From positions 124,001-188,000 of the forward strand of contig NZ_JAMXMC010000010.1 of NCBI RefSeq assembly GCF_024055665.1: a stretch of 64,000 bases of DNA, written 5' to 3'. The DNA comes from Ideonella oryzae (GTDB lineage: Bacteria > Pseudomonadota > Gammaproteobacteria > Burkholderiales > Burkholderiaceae_C). The position numbers were made by a program, and so were the translations under genes. Below the pieces are notes generated by a model. It ran no database searches, was not told the DNA's origin, and saw nothing but the letters and a program-made list of their open reading frames with translations. Positions 18,590 to 32,186 of the stretch are shown here, one piece after another (position 1 is the first letter of the stretch; each line of letters begins with the position of its first letter).

Positions 18590-18663
18590 TCTCTTTCCGC
18601 CCTGGGCGGCTATGGGTCTTTTCCGAATGACTGTCACTGTCTCGCACGCCCTCCCCAGGGGGG

Positions 18664-18677
18664 TTGCGCCAGATCAA
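18664..18677. promoter_or_regulatory. FNR-type half-site candidate in the crp-like/CoA-transferase intergenic region
   Basis: TTGCG-CCAG-ATCAA (18664-18677) matches the FNR consensus TTGAT-N4-ATCAA in the right half and 3 of 5 in the left. A lone left half TTGAT occurs at 18715-18719. Both lie in the 236-bp gap between the Crp-type gene and the CoA-transferase. The rest of the gap shows no other clear signal. The link to the regulator at 17789-18589 rests on its ETxSR helix and is inference. Confidence 0.35.
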
Positions 18678-18825
18678 GCGCCGAGAAATGCTCCACAGCG
18701 TCGATTCAGGCGCTTTGATCCAGAGGGTAAACCCTTAAGTTGTTTTGCCTAAGTAGCAGCGATCATCTCGCCTTCGCGAATTTCGCGGATACCCCCCCTC
18801 GTTCTTTGCCCCTGAGCAGCATCCC

Positions 18826-20340
18826 ATGTCCGACGCTTCCCGCATCCTGAACTCCACCCTGCGCAGCAAGATCATGTCCGCCGACGAGGCCGCCGCCCTC
18901 ATCGGGCACGGCGACAACGTCGGCATGAGCGGCTTCACCGGCGCGGGCTATCCCAAGGTGGTGCCCGCCGCGCTGGCCCGCCGCATCGACGCCGCCCACG
19001 CCGCCGGTCAGGAATTCCGCGTCGGCGTCTGGACAGGCGCGTCCACCGCCCCCGAGCTGGACGGCGCACTGGCCCGGGCCAATGGCGTCGAGCTGCGCAT
19101 GCCCTACCAGTCCGACCCCGCCTGCCGCGCCCGCATCAATGCCGGCGAGATGGAGTACCTGGACATCCACCTGTCCCATGTGGCGCAGTTCGTCTGGTTC
19201 GGCTTCTTCGGCCCGCTGAACGTGGCCGTGGTGGAGGTCTCGGGCATCCTGGAAGACGGACGGCTGATTCCCTCGTCCTCGATCGGCAACAACAAGACCT
19301 GGCTGGACCAGGCCGACAGGATCATCCTGGAGGTCAACAGCTGGCAGAGCCCCAAGCTGGAGGGGATGCACGACATCTACTACGGCACCCAGCTGCCGCC
19401 GCACCGCCAGCCCATCCCCCTGGTGCACCCGAACGACCGCATCGGCGAGGCCTACCTGCGGGTCGATCCGGCCAAGGTCGTCGCGGTGGTGGAGACCCAC
19501 CACCCGGACCGCAACAGCGCCTTCACGCCGCCGGACGACGCCTCGCGCCAGATCGCCGGCCACATCATCGAGTTCCTGCAGAGCGAGGTGAAGCGCGGCC
19601 GCCTGCCGGCCAACCTGCTGCCGCTGCAGTCGGGCGTGGGCAACATCGCCAACGCGGTGATGGCCGGCCTGCTGGACAGCCCCTTCGAGAACCTCACCGC
19701 CTACACCGAGGTGCTGCAGGACGGCATGCTGGAGCTGCTGAAGTCCGGCAAGATGACCACCGCCTCGGCCACCGCCTTCTCGCTGAGCCCGGCCGCGCTG
19801 GAAGAACTGACCGCCAACCTGGACCAGTTCCGCGAGCGCATCGTGCTGCGCCCGCAGGAGATCAGCAACCACCCCGAGCTGGTGCGCCGCCTGGGCATCA
19901 TCGCGATGAACGGCATGATCGAGGCCGACATCTACGGCAACGTCAATTCCACCCACGTGATGGGCAGTTCGATCATGAACGGCATCGGCGGCTCGGGCGA
20001 CTTTGCCCGCAACGCCTACCTGTCGATCTTCATGACGCCCTCCACCGCCAAGGACGGCAAGATCTCCTGCATCGTGCCGATGGCCAGCCACGTGGACCAC
20101 ACCGAACACGATGTGCAGGTCATCGTCACCGAACAGGGCCTGGCCGACCTGCGCGGCCTGTCGCCGCGCCAGCGCGCCCAGGTGGTGATCGACCAGTGCG
20201 CCCACCCGGACTTCCGCCCGGCCCTGCACGACTACTTCAACCGCGCGATGGAAAGTGGCGGCGGGCGCCACACCCCGCACCTGCTGCAGGAAGCCCTGAG
20301 CTGGCACCTGCGCTACACCCAGACCGGCACGATGCGCTGA
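18826..20340 (+). CDS. Acetyl-CoA hydrolase/succinyl-CoA:acetate CoA-transferase family enzyme
   Basis: A 504-aa class I CoA-transferase of the Cat1/AarC/ScpC type that moves CoA between acyl groups, probably succinyl-CoA and acetate or propionate. Family marks are GFTGAGYPKVVPAAL near the N-terminus, LPLQSGVGNIANAVMAGL, the catalytic-glutamate loop YTEVLQDGMLELL, and GSGDFARNAYLSIF. The conserved glutamate in YTEVLQDG is the expected covalent nucleophile. Hydrolase and transferase members cannot be separated by eye, and transferase is more common for this length. Divergent from a Crp/Fnr-type regulator that may control it. Confidence 0.92.
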   Translation: MSDASRILNSTLRSKIMSADEAAALIGHGDNVGMSGFTGAGYPKVVPAALARRIDAAHAAGQEFRVGVWTGASTAPELDGALARANGVELRMPYQSDPACRARINAGEMEYLDIHLSHVAQFVWFGFFGPLNVAVVEVSGILEDGRLIPSSSIGNNKTWLDQADRIILEVNSWQSPKLEGMHDIYYGTQLPPHRQPIPLVHPNDRIGEAYLRVDPAKVVAVVETHHPDRNSAFTPPDDASRQIAGHIIEFLQSEVKRGRLPANLLPLQSGVGNIANAVMAGLLDSPFENLTAYTEVLQDGMLELLKSGKMTTASATAFSLSPAALEELTANLDQFRERIVLRPQEISNHPELVRRLGIIAMNGMIEADIYGNVNSTHVMGSSIMNGIGGSGDFARNAYLSIFMTPSTAKDGKISCIVPMASHVDHTEHDVQVIVTEQGLADLRGLSPRQRAQVVIDQCAHPDFRPALHDYFNRAMESGGGRHTPHLLQEALSWHLRYTQTGTMR

Positions 20341-20362
20341 GGCGCACCCGCGTCCCCGCCCC

Positions 20363-21622
20363 TCAGAACAGGCGGAAAGCCGCGATCGCCACCAGGGTCG
20401 GGGGCGTGGCGGCCAGCAGCAGCGCCACCGGCTGGATGGCCTGCTGCGAGAAGCTGCCCTTGAGCACCGCAGCGCCGGCCGGGTTGGGGGCGTTGGCGAT
20501 CAGGGTCAGCCCCCCGCCCGTCACCGCGCCGCTGACCAGCGCGATCTTGAACTCCTGGCTCAGGCCGGGCACCAGCGAGCCCAGGTAAGTCAGCGCAGCG
20601 TTGTCGGTCACCGCGGTCAGCGCCGTGGCGCCGAAGTACACCGCGTTGGCATCCATGGTCATCAGCAGCGGCTGCAGCCACCACTGCTGCAGCCCCCCCA
20701 GCACCACCAGGCCGGCCAGGAAGAAGGCCACCATCAGCGCCTCGCGCAGCAGCAAGGGGTTCTGGTAGCGCTCGTAGGCGTGGGTGAAGCCCAGGAAAAA
20801 CAGGAACAGGCCCATGAACACCGGCGGGTGGTGCGAGAAGGCCGCCACACCGGCCAGGAAGGCCACGTGCACCGTCATCACCGGCCAGGGCACCATCTCG
20901 CCCAGGGCCGAGGCCTTGCCCGACACCGTGGCCAGCTCGCGCCGGAACAGCAGGGTCAGCACCGCGGCATTGACCACCACCGCCAGCGCGGCCCGGTCGC
21001 CGATGTGCTCGATCATGAAGGCCAGGTCCCAGTTCCAGGCCTCGGCCACCATCAGCACCGGCGGCGCGGCAAAGTTGGTCAGCGTGCCACCGATGGAGAC
21101 GTTGACAAAGAGCACGCCCAGCGCACCGTACTTGAGCTTCTCGGACACCGGCGCCGCATAGATGCCATTGCGCAGCAGCAGGGCCGCCAGTGTCATGGCC
21201 GCCGGCTCGGTGATGAAGGAGCCCAGCAGCGGCACCAGCGACAGCGTGACAAAGAAGATGGCCGCGCTGCGCGGCACTGGCAGCAGCAGGGCCACCAGGT
21301 GCACCATGCGCGCGGCCAGTTGCAGGATCGGCCGGGTGCCCGCCATCACCATGATGGCGAACACAAACATCGGCTCGGTGAAGTTGCGCTCGTCCAGGTA
21401 GTGCACCGCCGCCTGCCTGCCCTGCGTGGCGAACATGAACACCAGCAGCACCATGGCCCAGAAGCCGAACACCACCTCGACCTCGCCCAGCAAATGCCAA
21501 ATGCCGGCATGCTCGGGCTGGCGGTGGGCCAGCTTCTCGAAGAACTTGGTCGAGAAGGTGTGCAGCAGAGCGACGGCGAAGAGGCCGGCGCCCACCCACT
21601 GGATCAGGCTGGTGTCAGTCAT
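20363..21622 (-). CDS. Putative Na+/H+ antiporter (Na_H_antiport_3 family)
   Basis: A 419-aa membrane protein with about eleven hydrophobic segments. It resembles the proteobacterial putative Na+/H+ antiporter family once called DUF1504, with blocks HTFSTKFFEKLAHRQPEHAG near the start and GSFITEPAAMTLAALLLRNG and SIGGTLTNFAAPPVLMVA in the middle. The inverted-repeat look (TEPAAMT and TDNAALTYLGSLVPG) is that of ion-transporter superfamily proteins. It lies 21 bp downstream of the glycerate kinase gene on the same strand and may be co-transcribed. Transport function is predicted by family only. Confidence 0.82.
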   Translation of the reverse strand: MTDTSLIQWVGAGLFAVALLHTFSTKFFEKLAHRQPEHAGIWHLLGEVEVVFGFWAMVLLVFMFATQGRQAAVHYLDERNFTEPMFVFAIMVMAGTRPILQLAARMVHLVALLLPVPRSAAIFFVTLSLVPLLGSFITEPAAMTLAALLLRNGIYAAPVSEKLKYGALGVLFVNVSIGGTLTNFAAPPVLMVAEAWNWDLAFMIEHIGDRAALAVVVNAAVLTLLFRRELATVSGKASALGEMVPWPVMTVHVAFLAGVAAFSHHPPVFMGLFLFFLGFTHAYERYQNPLLLREALMVAFFLAGLVVLGGLQQWWLQPLLMTMDANAVYFGATALTAVTDNAALTYLGSLVPGLSQEFKIALVSGAVTGGGLTLIANAPNPAGAAVLKGSFSQQAIQPVALLLAATPPTLVAIAAFRLF

Positions 21623-21643
21623 GGGGCGCCACCATACCGCAGC

Positions 21644-22960
<1,317 letters not shown>

Positions 22961-23127
22961 CGCGGACTCCTGCGCCGAACGGGTGGGGTTGGACGGGCCG
23001 GCGCGGGAGCCGCGCGGGAGGTGGGAGGACCACGGACAACATGACAGGACAGAACCCAGAGGTGACAATCGCCGGAAGGGCCCGGCCTTGCATCGACGAT
23101 AGCAGCCGCAGCTCCTCGCCCTGCCTG

Positions 23128-24243
23128 ATGTTGTCCCTGCTGTCCCGCCGCTGCCAGACCGGGGGAACCCTGGCGGCCACCGGCGCCCTGCTGCTGGCCC
23201 TGGCCGGCCCCGCTGCAGGCCGCCCCCTGCCCACGGACCAGACACCTCCGGTGCCGGTCGGACGGGGGGGCACCCTCCCCACCCCCTACACCCTGGCCAT
23301 CCTGCCCAACACCCTGGCGGACCCGTCGGACCTGGGCCAGCACAGCTGGCGCGACCACAGCAGCGAGACCCTGGGCATCCTCTACGCCTGCCGCGCCGGC
23401 TTCCTGGACCTGGTCCACATCCGCAATGCCGCGGACTGGACGCTGCACCTGCAGGCCCGCTTCCTGCGGGCCCTCCTGCGCGGCGACCCCGGGCTGGATT
23501 TCGACGGCACGGATCGCGGCGTGCGGGTGCAGGTGACCTTCCCCACCGTGCTGACGCCGGCCGAACGCGAGACCCTGGCCCCGGCGCTGGCACTGCAACT
23601 GGCCCGGCGCTACGCCTTCTTCGTGCTGGACTGGCACGAGGTGATGACCTGGTACGGCCACAGCACCCTGCCGCTGGCCTCGGAGCGCCCCTCGGCCTTC
23701 TCGGTGGACGACACCGCCTCGCATCTGGTGGGCCTGGACCTGGCGGAACAGGCCCTGGCCGACCCGGACCGGGACCTGCTGCCCGCCCTCACCGCCCAGC
23801 TGGCGCCGCTGCTGCAGTCGCTGGACGTGCAGCCCCGCAGCCAGACCACCCTGGCGATGGAGCGGGTCAAGGGCCTGTGGTGGAACCCGCACCGGTCCTG
23901 GCCCCGCAACAGCTTCATCTCGCGCCGCTATGTCGACGCGGGCCAGCCCGAGCAGCCACTCACCCCTTGGCGGGTGCCCGGGCTGGCCGCCTGCGAGGGC
24001 AGCGTCCCGGCCCAGTGGCAGGTCGACCAATTGGACCGCCTGGCCGAAGGCCGCTTTCTCCACTGGGAACAGGCCCGCCTGCAGCCCGGCATGCCCGAGA
24101 TCCTGCGGGCCAGCTTCGGCGAAGGCAGCCCGCAGGTCCGCGCCGGCACGCTGGCCCTGCCCGAGGACCTGCCCACCGTGCTGGACGAGGTCCGGTGCCG
24201 CGTGCGCGAGGAACTGGGCCCGCGGGCCGACCAACCCGACTGA
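23128..24243 (+). CDS. DUF4056-like exported protein of unknown function
   Basis: A 371-aa protein beginning with an N-terminal signal peptide (MLSLLSRRCQ, hydrophobic core ATGALLLALAGPAAG, cleavage near residue 35), so it is likely periplasmic. The block LYACRAGFLDLVHIRNAADW looks like the hallmark of DUF4056 proteins, whose function is not known to me. WHEVMTWYGHSTLP and HRSWPRNSFISRRY are further conserved-looking patches with possible catalytic His, Tyr and Ser residues. It ends 33 bp before the 8-oxoguanine deaminase gene on the same strand. ATG 23128 is chosen for the signal peptide; an upstream start at 23041 is in frame. Confidence 0.75.
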   Translation: MLSLLSRRCQTGGTLAATGALLLALAGPAAGRPLPTDQTPPVPVGRGGTLPTPYTLAILPNTLADPSDLGQHSWRDHSSETLGILYACRAGFLDLVHIRNAADWTLHLQARFLRALLRGDPGLDFDGTDRGVRVQVTFPTVLTPAERETLAPALALQLARRYAFFVLDWHEVMTWYGHSTLPLASERPSAFSVDDTASHLVGLDLAEQALADPDRDLLPALTAQLAPLLQSLDVQPRSQTTLAMERVKGLWWNPHRSWPRNSFISRRYVDAGQPEQPLTPWRVPGLAACEGSVPAQWQVDQLDRLAEGRFLHWEQARLQPGMPEILRASFGEGSPQVRAGTLALPEDLPTVLDEVRCRVREELGPRADQPD

Positions 24244-24276
24244 GCCCCGGCCCACCAGGACACACGAAAGACACCC

Positions 24277-25779
24277 ATGCCCTTGGACTCCCACTTGGAC
24301 ACGCACTTGAACGACCCCACCCTGCTGATCCGTGACGCCGACCTGGTGGTCACGGTGGACGAACAGCGCCGCGAGCTGCCCCGCGCCAGCGTGCTGGTGC
24401 GCGGCCGCGCGATCGAGGCCATCGGCCCGGCCGACAGCCTGCCGCGCGAGGCCGACGAGGTGATCGACGCCCGTGGCCACATCGTCATCCCCGGCCTGGT
24501 CAACACCCACCACCACATGTACCAGAGCCTGACGCGGGCGATTCCCGCCGCGCAGGACGCCGAACTCTTTGGTTGGCTGAAGACGCTCTACCCCATCTGG
24601 GCCGGGCTGACGCCGGAGATGGTGCGGGTGTCCACGCAGGTGGCCATGGCCGAGCTGCTGCTCTCGGGCTGCACCACCAGTTCGGACCACCTCTACCTCT
24701 ACCCCAACGGCGTGCGGTTGGACGACAGCATCGAGGCGGCCGAGGCCATCGGCATGCGCTTTCACGCCGCGCGCGGCAGCATGAGCGTGGGCGAGAGCGC
24801 CGGCGGCCTGCCGCCCGACGCGCTGGTGGAGCGGGAGGACGCCATCCTGGCCGACACCCGGCGCCTGATCGAGACCTGGCATGACGCCAGCCGCTTCAGC
24901 ATGCGCCGCGTGGTGGCCGCGCCCTGCTCGCCCTTCTCGGTCAGCCGCGAGCTGATGCGCGACTCGGCCGAACTGGCCCGCAGCTACGGCACCCGGCTGC
25001 ACACCCACCTGGCCGAGAACGACCACGACATCGCCTACAGCCGCGAAAAGTTCGGCATGACGCCCACCGAGTACGCCGAGAGCCTGGGCTGGCTGGGCGA
25101 CGACGTCTGGCATGCCCACTGCGTCAAGCTCGACGGCCACGGCATCGCCCGCTTCGCCGCCACCGGCACCGGCGTGGCCCACTGCCCCTGCAGCAACATG
25201 CGCCTGGCCTCGGGCATCGCCCCCATCCGCCGCATGCTGGACGCCGGCGTCCCGGTGGGCCTGGGCGTGGACGGCAGCGCCAGCAACGACGGCGCCCACC
25301 TGCTGGGCGAGGCCCGCCAGGCCCTGCTGCTGGCGCGGGTGGGTCGGTCACTGGAAACGGGTCCGTCGACGGGCCGCCCCGAGACGGACCGCGCCCATGA
25401 ACCTGGTTCTGGGGGCAGGAGCGAAGCGACGTGGGGGCTCAGTTTCGGTTGCGACCATGGGCCGGCCGAGATGACGGCACGCCACACCTTGGAAATTGCC
25501 ACCCGCGGCGGCGCCCGGGTGCTGGGGCGCGACGACATCGGCCACCTGGCCCCGGGCATGGCGGCCGACCTGGCCCTGTTCGATCTGCGCACCCTGGCCC
25601 TGGCTGGCGGCGCGGTGCACGACCCGCTGGGCGCGCTGCTGCTGTGCGCGCCCAGTCAGGCGGCCTACACGGTGGTCAACGGCCGGGTGGTGGTGCGCGA
25701 AGGCCAGCTGGCCACGCTGGAGCTGGTGCCGCTGCTGGCGCGCCACAACGCCCTGGCCCGGCAACTGGCCGGCGGCTGA
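24277..25779 (+). CDS. 8-oxoguanine deaminase-like amidohydrolase with an in-frame insertion
   Basis: Amidohydrolase of the AtzB/8-oxoguanine deaminase group, predicted to turn 8-oxoguanine into urate, or to deaminate a related purine. Metal and catalytic residues are all visible: HxH in GLVNTHHHMYQSLTRA, His in LHTHLAENDHD, His in WHAHCVKLDG and Asp in GLGVDGSASNDGAH. At 500 aa it exceeds the usual ~450. About 37 residues (around 357-393, rich in Gly, Arg, Ser and Glu) interrupt the expected join between LLLARVG and GPAEMTARHTLEIATRGGA, matching the repeat-like DNA at 25346-25456. Whether the enzyme still works is open. Confidence 0.85.
   Translation: MPLDSHLDTHLNDPTLLIRDADLVVTVDEQRRELPRASVLVRGRAIEAIGPADSLPREADEVIDARGHIVIPGLVNTHHHMYQSLTRAIPAAQDAELFGWLKTLYPIWAGLTPEMVRVSTQVAMAELLLSGCTTSSDHLYLYPNGVRLDDSIEAAEAIGMRFHAARGSMSVGESAGGLPPDALVEREDAILADTRRLIETWHDASRFSMRRVVAAPCSPFSVSRELMRDSAELARSYGTRLHTHLAENDHDIAYSREKFGMTPTEYAESLGWLGDDVWHAHCVKLDGHGIARFAATGTGVAHCPCSNMRLASGIAPIRRMLDAGVPVGLGVDGSASNDGAHLLGEARQALLLARVGRSLETGPSTGRPETDRAHEPGSGGRSEATWGLSFGCDHGPAEMTARHTLEIATRGGARVLGRDDIGHLAPGMAADLALFDLRTLALAGGAVHDPLGALLLCAPSQAAYTVVNGRVVVREGQLATLELVPLLARHNALARQLAGG
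25346..25456. repeat. Short palindromic repeat-like element inserted in frame
   Basis: A 111-bp segment (37 codons) interrupts the amidohydrolase gene. Its ends form an imperfect inverted pair, GGTCACTGGAAAC (25346-25358) and GTTTCGGTTGCGACC (25442-25456). Inside is a perfect 8-bp stem GGTCCGTC / GACGGACC (25360-25367, 25383-25390). The stretch GGAGCGAAGCGACGTGGGGG (25418-25437 region) looks like intergenic repeats seen in related genomes, by memory only. No transposase is encoded. No second copy was noticed in this window. Confidence 0.55.
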
Positions 25780-25795
25780 AGCCGCACGCCAGCGC

Positions 25796-28273
25796 TCAGG
25801 ACTGCTGCCGGAAGGCCATCACGGCCTGGTTGCGCAGGGTGCGCAACTGGGCCAGCACCTGCTCGCCCAGCACCAGGCGGTCGGGCGGCAGCAGGTCGGC
25901 GTAGATCAGGCCGAAGCTGCTCTGCTTGAGCACCAGCGGCAACACCAGGAAGGCGCTGGCCCGCACCTGCTGGTGGAACCAGGGTGGCAGAGCCTCGGCG
26001 ATCGGTCCGGTGCTGGTGTCGTGGATCAGCGTGTCGGCGCCGCGCTGGCAGACCGCGGTGAACAGATCCGGAGCCTTGCCGGCCGGCGGATGCAGCGGCA
26101 CGCGGAAAGCCTGGCAGACGGCCTCGACCCCCTCGCCCAGGCCGAAGCGCCCCGTCAGCTGCTCGCCCTTGGCGTCGCGCAGGCAGAAGACCACGCGCGA
26201 GAAGCCCACCGCGCGGTAGAAGGTCTCCAGCACCATGCGCAGCACCTGGCTGAGGTCCACCTGGTCGCTGACCATGGCCTGGGTGACGTCGGCGATACCA
26301 GCGGTCAACAGGGCCTGGACCAGGGCGCCATCCTGCGCGGCCTGCGGCAGGCGCAGTGTCGGCTCGGCCGGATCCGGCAGCGCATCGGGCGGCAGGGTCG
26401 TGGCATCCAGCGCCAGGGCCAGCGTGGCGTCCTCGTCCGCCACCACGGTGGTTTGGGCCACCAGCCATTGGCGCACGGGGGAATCCGCGGCCAGCACCAG
26501 GGCACTGGCCTGCACGAAGTCGCCCACCTGTTCACGCGCCTGGCGCACCGCCTCGGCCACGGTGGCGGGCTGCAGGCCCAGGGCAGAGGCGTAGCCGCCG
26601 GCCAGGGCCTCCAGCCGGCCGCTGGCCTGGGAAGGATCGGTGCTCAGCAGGGCATCGGCCACCTCGTTGGCGGCGCTCGCGAGCCAGCGCAGGCGCTCGG
26701 CCGGCTCGGTCACCGGACGGGACGGCACGCGCCCCGCGGGCAGGCGCATGACCTGCTGCAGCGGCTCAGGCAGGCCCCAGCGGCGCACCACCTCGCAACC
26801 CAGGGTCTCGTAGTCCACGCCCAGCACCCGCCAGGCGGCGGTCGACTCGCCCACGCGGGCCGCCAGCTCGCGCACCTCCTGGGCCTCCTCGACGAAGTAG
26901 AAGCCCACCAGCAGGCGGCCCAGGTTGCGGAACATCGCGCCGATGAAGGCCTCCTCGCGTTCCTGGGGCGTCTGGCTGAAGCCCTGGGCCAGCATGCCGG
27001 CCATCAGGGCGCGCAGGAATTCCTGGGTCAGCGCCTGGGCATGGGCCCGGTCGCGCATGTGCTCCAGCAGCACCAGCGACAGCGCCATGTTGCGCACACC
27101 GCGCAGGCCCACCAACGCCACCGCGCGCGAGACGGTGCCAATGGTGCCGCCCCCCGCATGCACGAAGCTGGCGCTGTTGACCAGGCGCAGCAGCTTGTGG
27201 GTCAGCGCCACGTCCTTGAGGATCTCGTTGGCCAGGTTGGAGAGGTTGGCCTGCTCGTCGCTGGCCACCCGGTGGATGCGGGCCACGGCCTCGCCCAGCG
27301 CGGGGAAGTCGCTCTTGTGGCGCATGCGGCGCCAGAGGAATTCCAGCGTCCCCTGGCCGGCGCTCGGCGCGCCAGCGCCCATGTCCAAGGGCATGGGCAT
27401 GGTGCTGTTGGCCCCTGCATCGATGCCGTCCAGCCAGTTGACCAGGGCCTCGCGCAAGGCCTGGGCACTGGCGGTGCGCTGGGCCGGCTCGTGAGCCAGG
27501 GCCTCGGCCAGGATGGCGCGCAGGTGGGCATCGGCACGGTCGCCCAGGTCCTGGGGCAGCATCACCGGCACGGTGGCGGCCCGGCGCATGGCCGCGACGG
27601 GGTCGGCCTCCGGGGTGCGGACCGGGTGGCCCGCCAGCATCTCCACCAGGATCAGCGCCAGGGAGAACACGTCCATCGCAGGCGCGGGCGGCGCACCGCG
27701 GGCGGCCTCGGGCGCGATGTAGCCGGGCGTGCCGACGATGGCACCCGCTTCTGGCCCGCCCTGGAGCGTGGGGTGCCCACTGGCGTCCAGCCGTGCGGCG
27801 ATGCCGAAGTCCATCACCCGGGCATGGCCCTGGGCGTCGATCAGGATGTTGGAGGGTTTCAGGTCGCGGTGCACCACGCCCGCGTGGTGGGCCACCTGCA
27901 GGGCGTCCAGCACGTCGCAGGCCATGCGCAGGGCCTCGCGCCAGGGCATGGGGCCGCGTTGCAGGCGCTCGGCCAGCGAGCCGCCGGGCACCCACTCGAA
28001 GACCATGTAAGGGCGCCCTTCGTGGATGTCCGCCTCGAAGACCGGCACGATGTGCGGGTGCCGCAGGCGGCTGACCGCCCGGGCCTCGTGCAGCCAGGCA
28101 TCCATTTCGTCGGCACCGAGCGGCTCGTGGCGCAGCTTGAGCGCGACTTCGCGGTCCAGCTTGGGATCGTGTGCCAGCCACACGGTGGCCTGGGCCCCCC
28201 GGCCCAGCGTGCGGCGGAGCAGGAAGCGGCCAACTTGGGTGCTGGAGCGGACGTCGTGGTTCACGGTGGGCAT
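25796..28273 (-). CDS. Serine/threonine protein kinase fused to HDOD and GAF domains
   Basis: An 825-aa cytosolic signalling protein. The N-terminal Hanks-type kinase (about 15-275) is complete: glycine loop LGRGAQATVW, Lys46 in VALK, HRDLKPSN at 135-142 and DFG at 155-157, with APEAARG. A linker leads to an HDOD domain (about 320-530; LSNLANEILKDVALTHKLLR, ALVGLRGVRNMALSLVLLEH) and a C-terminal GAF-like domain (about 640-820; VLETFYRAVGFSRVVFCLRD). ATG 28273 starts close to the kinase domain; a further in-frame ATG lies at 28324. Divergent from a large hybrid histidine kinase, which suggests a joint circuit. Targets are unknown. Confidence 0.9.
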   Translation of the reverse strand: MPTVNHDVRSSTQVGRFLLRRTLGRGAQATVWLAHDPKLDREVALKLRHEPLGADEMDAWLHEARAVSRLRHPHIVPVFEADIHEGRPYMVFEWVPGGSLAERLQRGPMPWREALRMACDVLDALQVAHHAGVVHRDLKPSNILIDAQGHARVMDFGIAARLDASGHPTLQGGPEAGAIVGTPGYIAPEAARGAPPAPAMDVFSLALILVEMLAGHPVRTPEADPVAAMRRAATVPVMLPQDLGDRADAHLRAILAEALAHEPAQRTASAQALREALVNWLDGIDAGANSTMPMPLDMGAGAPSAGQGTLEFLWRRMRHKSDFPALGEAVARIHRVASDEQANLSNLANEILKDVALTHKLLRLVNSASFVHAGGGTIGTVSRAVALVGLRGVRNMALSLVLLEHMRDRAHAQALTQEFLRALMAGMLAQGFSQTPQEREEAFIGAMFRNLGRLLVGFYFVEEAQEVRELAARVGESTAAWRVLGVDYETLGCEVVRRWGLPEPLQQVMRLPAGRVPSRPVTEPAERLRWLASAANEVADALLSTDPSQASGRLEALAGGYASALGLQPATVAEAVRQAREQVGDFVQASALVLAADSPVRQWLVAQTTVVADEDATLALALDATTLPPDALPDPAEPTLRLPQAAQDGALVQALLTAGIADVTQAMVSDQVDLSQVLRMVLETFYRAVGFSRVVFCLRDAKGEQLTGRFGLGEGVEAVCQAFRVPLHPPAGKAPDLFTAVCQRGADTLIHDTSTGPIAEALPPWFHQQVRASAFLVLPLVLKQSSFGLIYADLLPPDRLVLGEQVLAQLRTLRNQAVMAFRQQS

Positions 28274-28452
28274 GCGGGACACAGGGGCACAGACCAGCCG
28301 GCCCCACCCGGACGGGACCGACACGCGCCGATTACACCGCGCGCGCCACCGGACCGAACCCGCAAAATGCGGCGGCTTCAGGGGTCAAACCCCGGCGGTG
28401 CTGCGCTATGCTGGGCGGGCTCCGCATCCCCCACCCGCGGGCCCCACGTCCC

Positions 28453-32157
<3,705 letters not shown>

Positions 32158-32186
32158 GCCCCGGACACTGACCGACCGCGCGCGCC

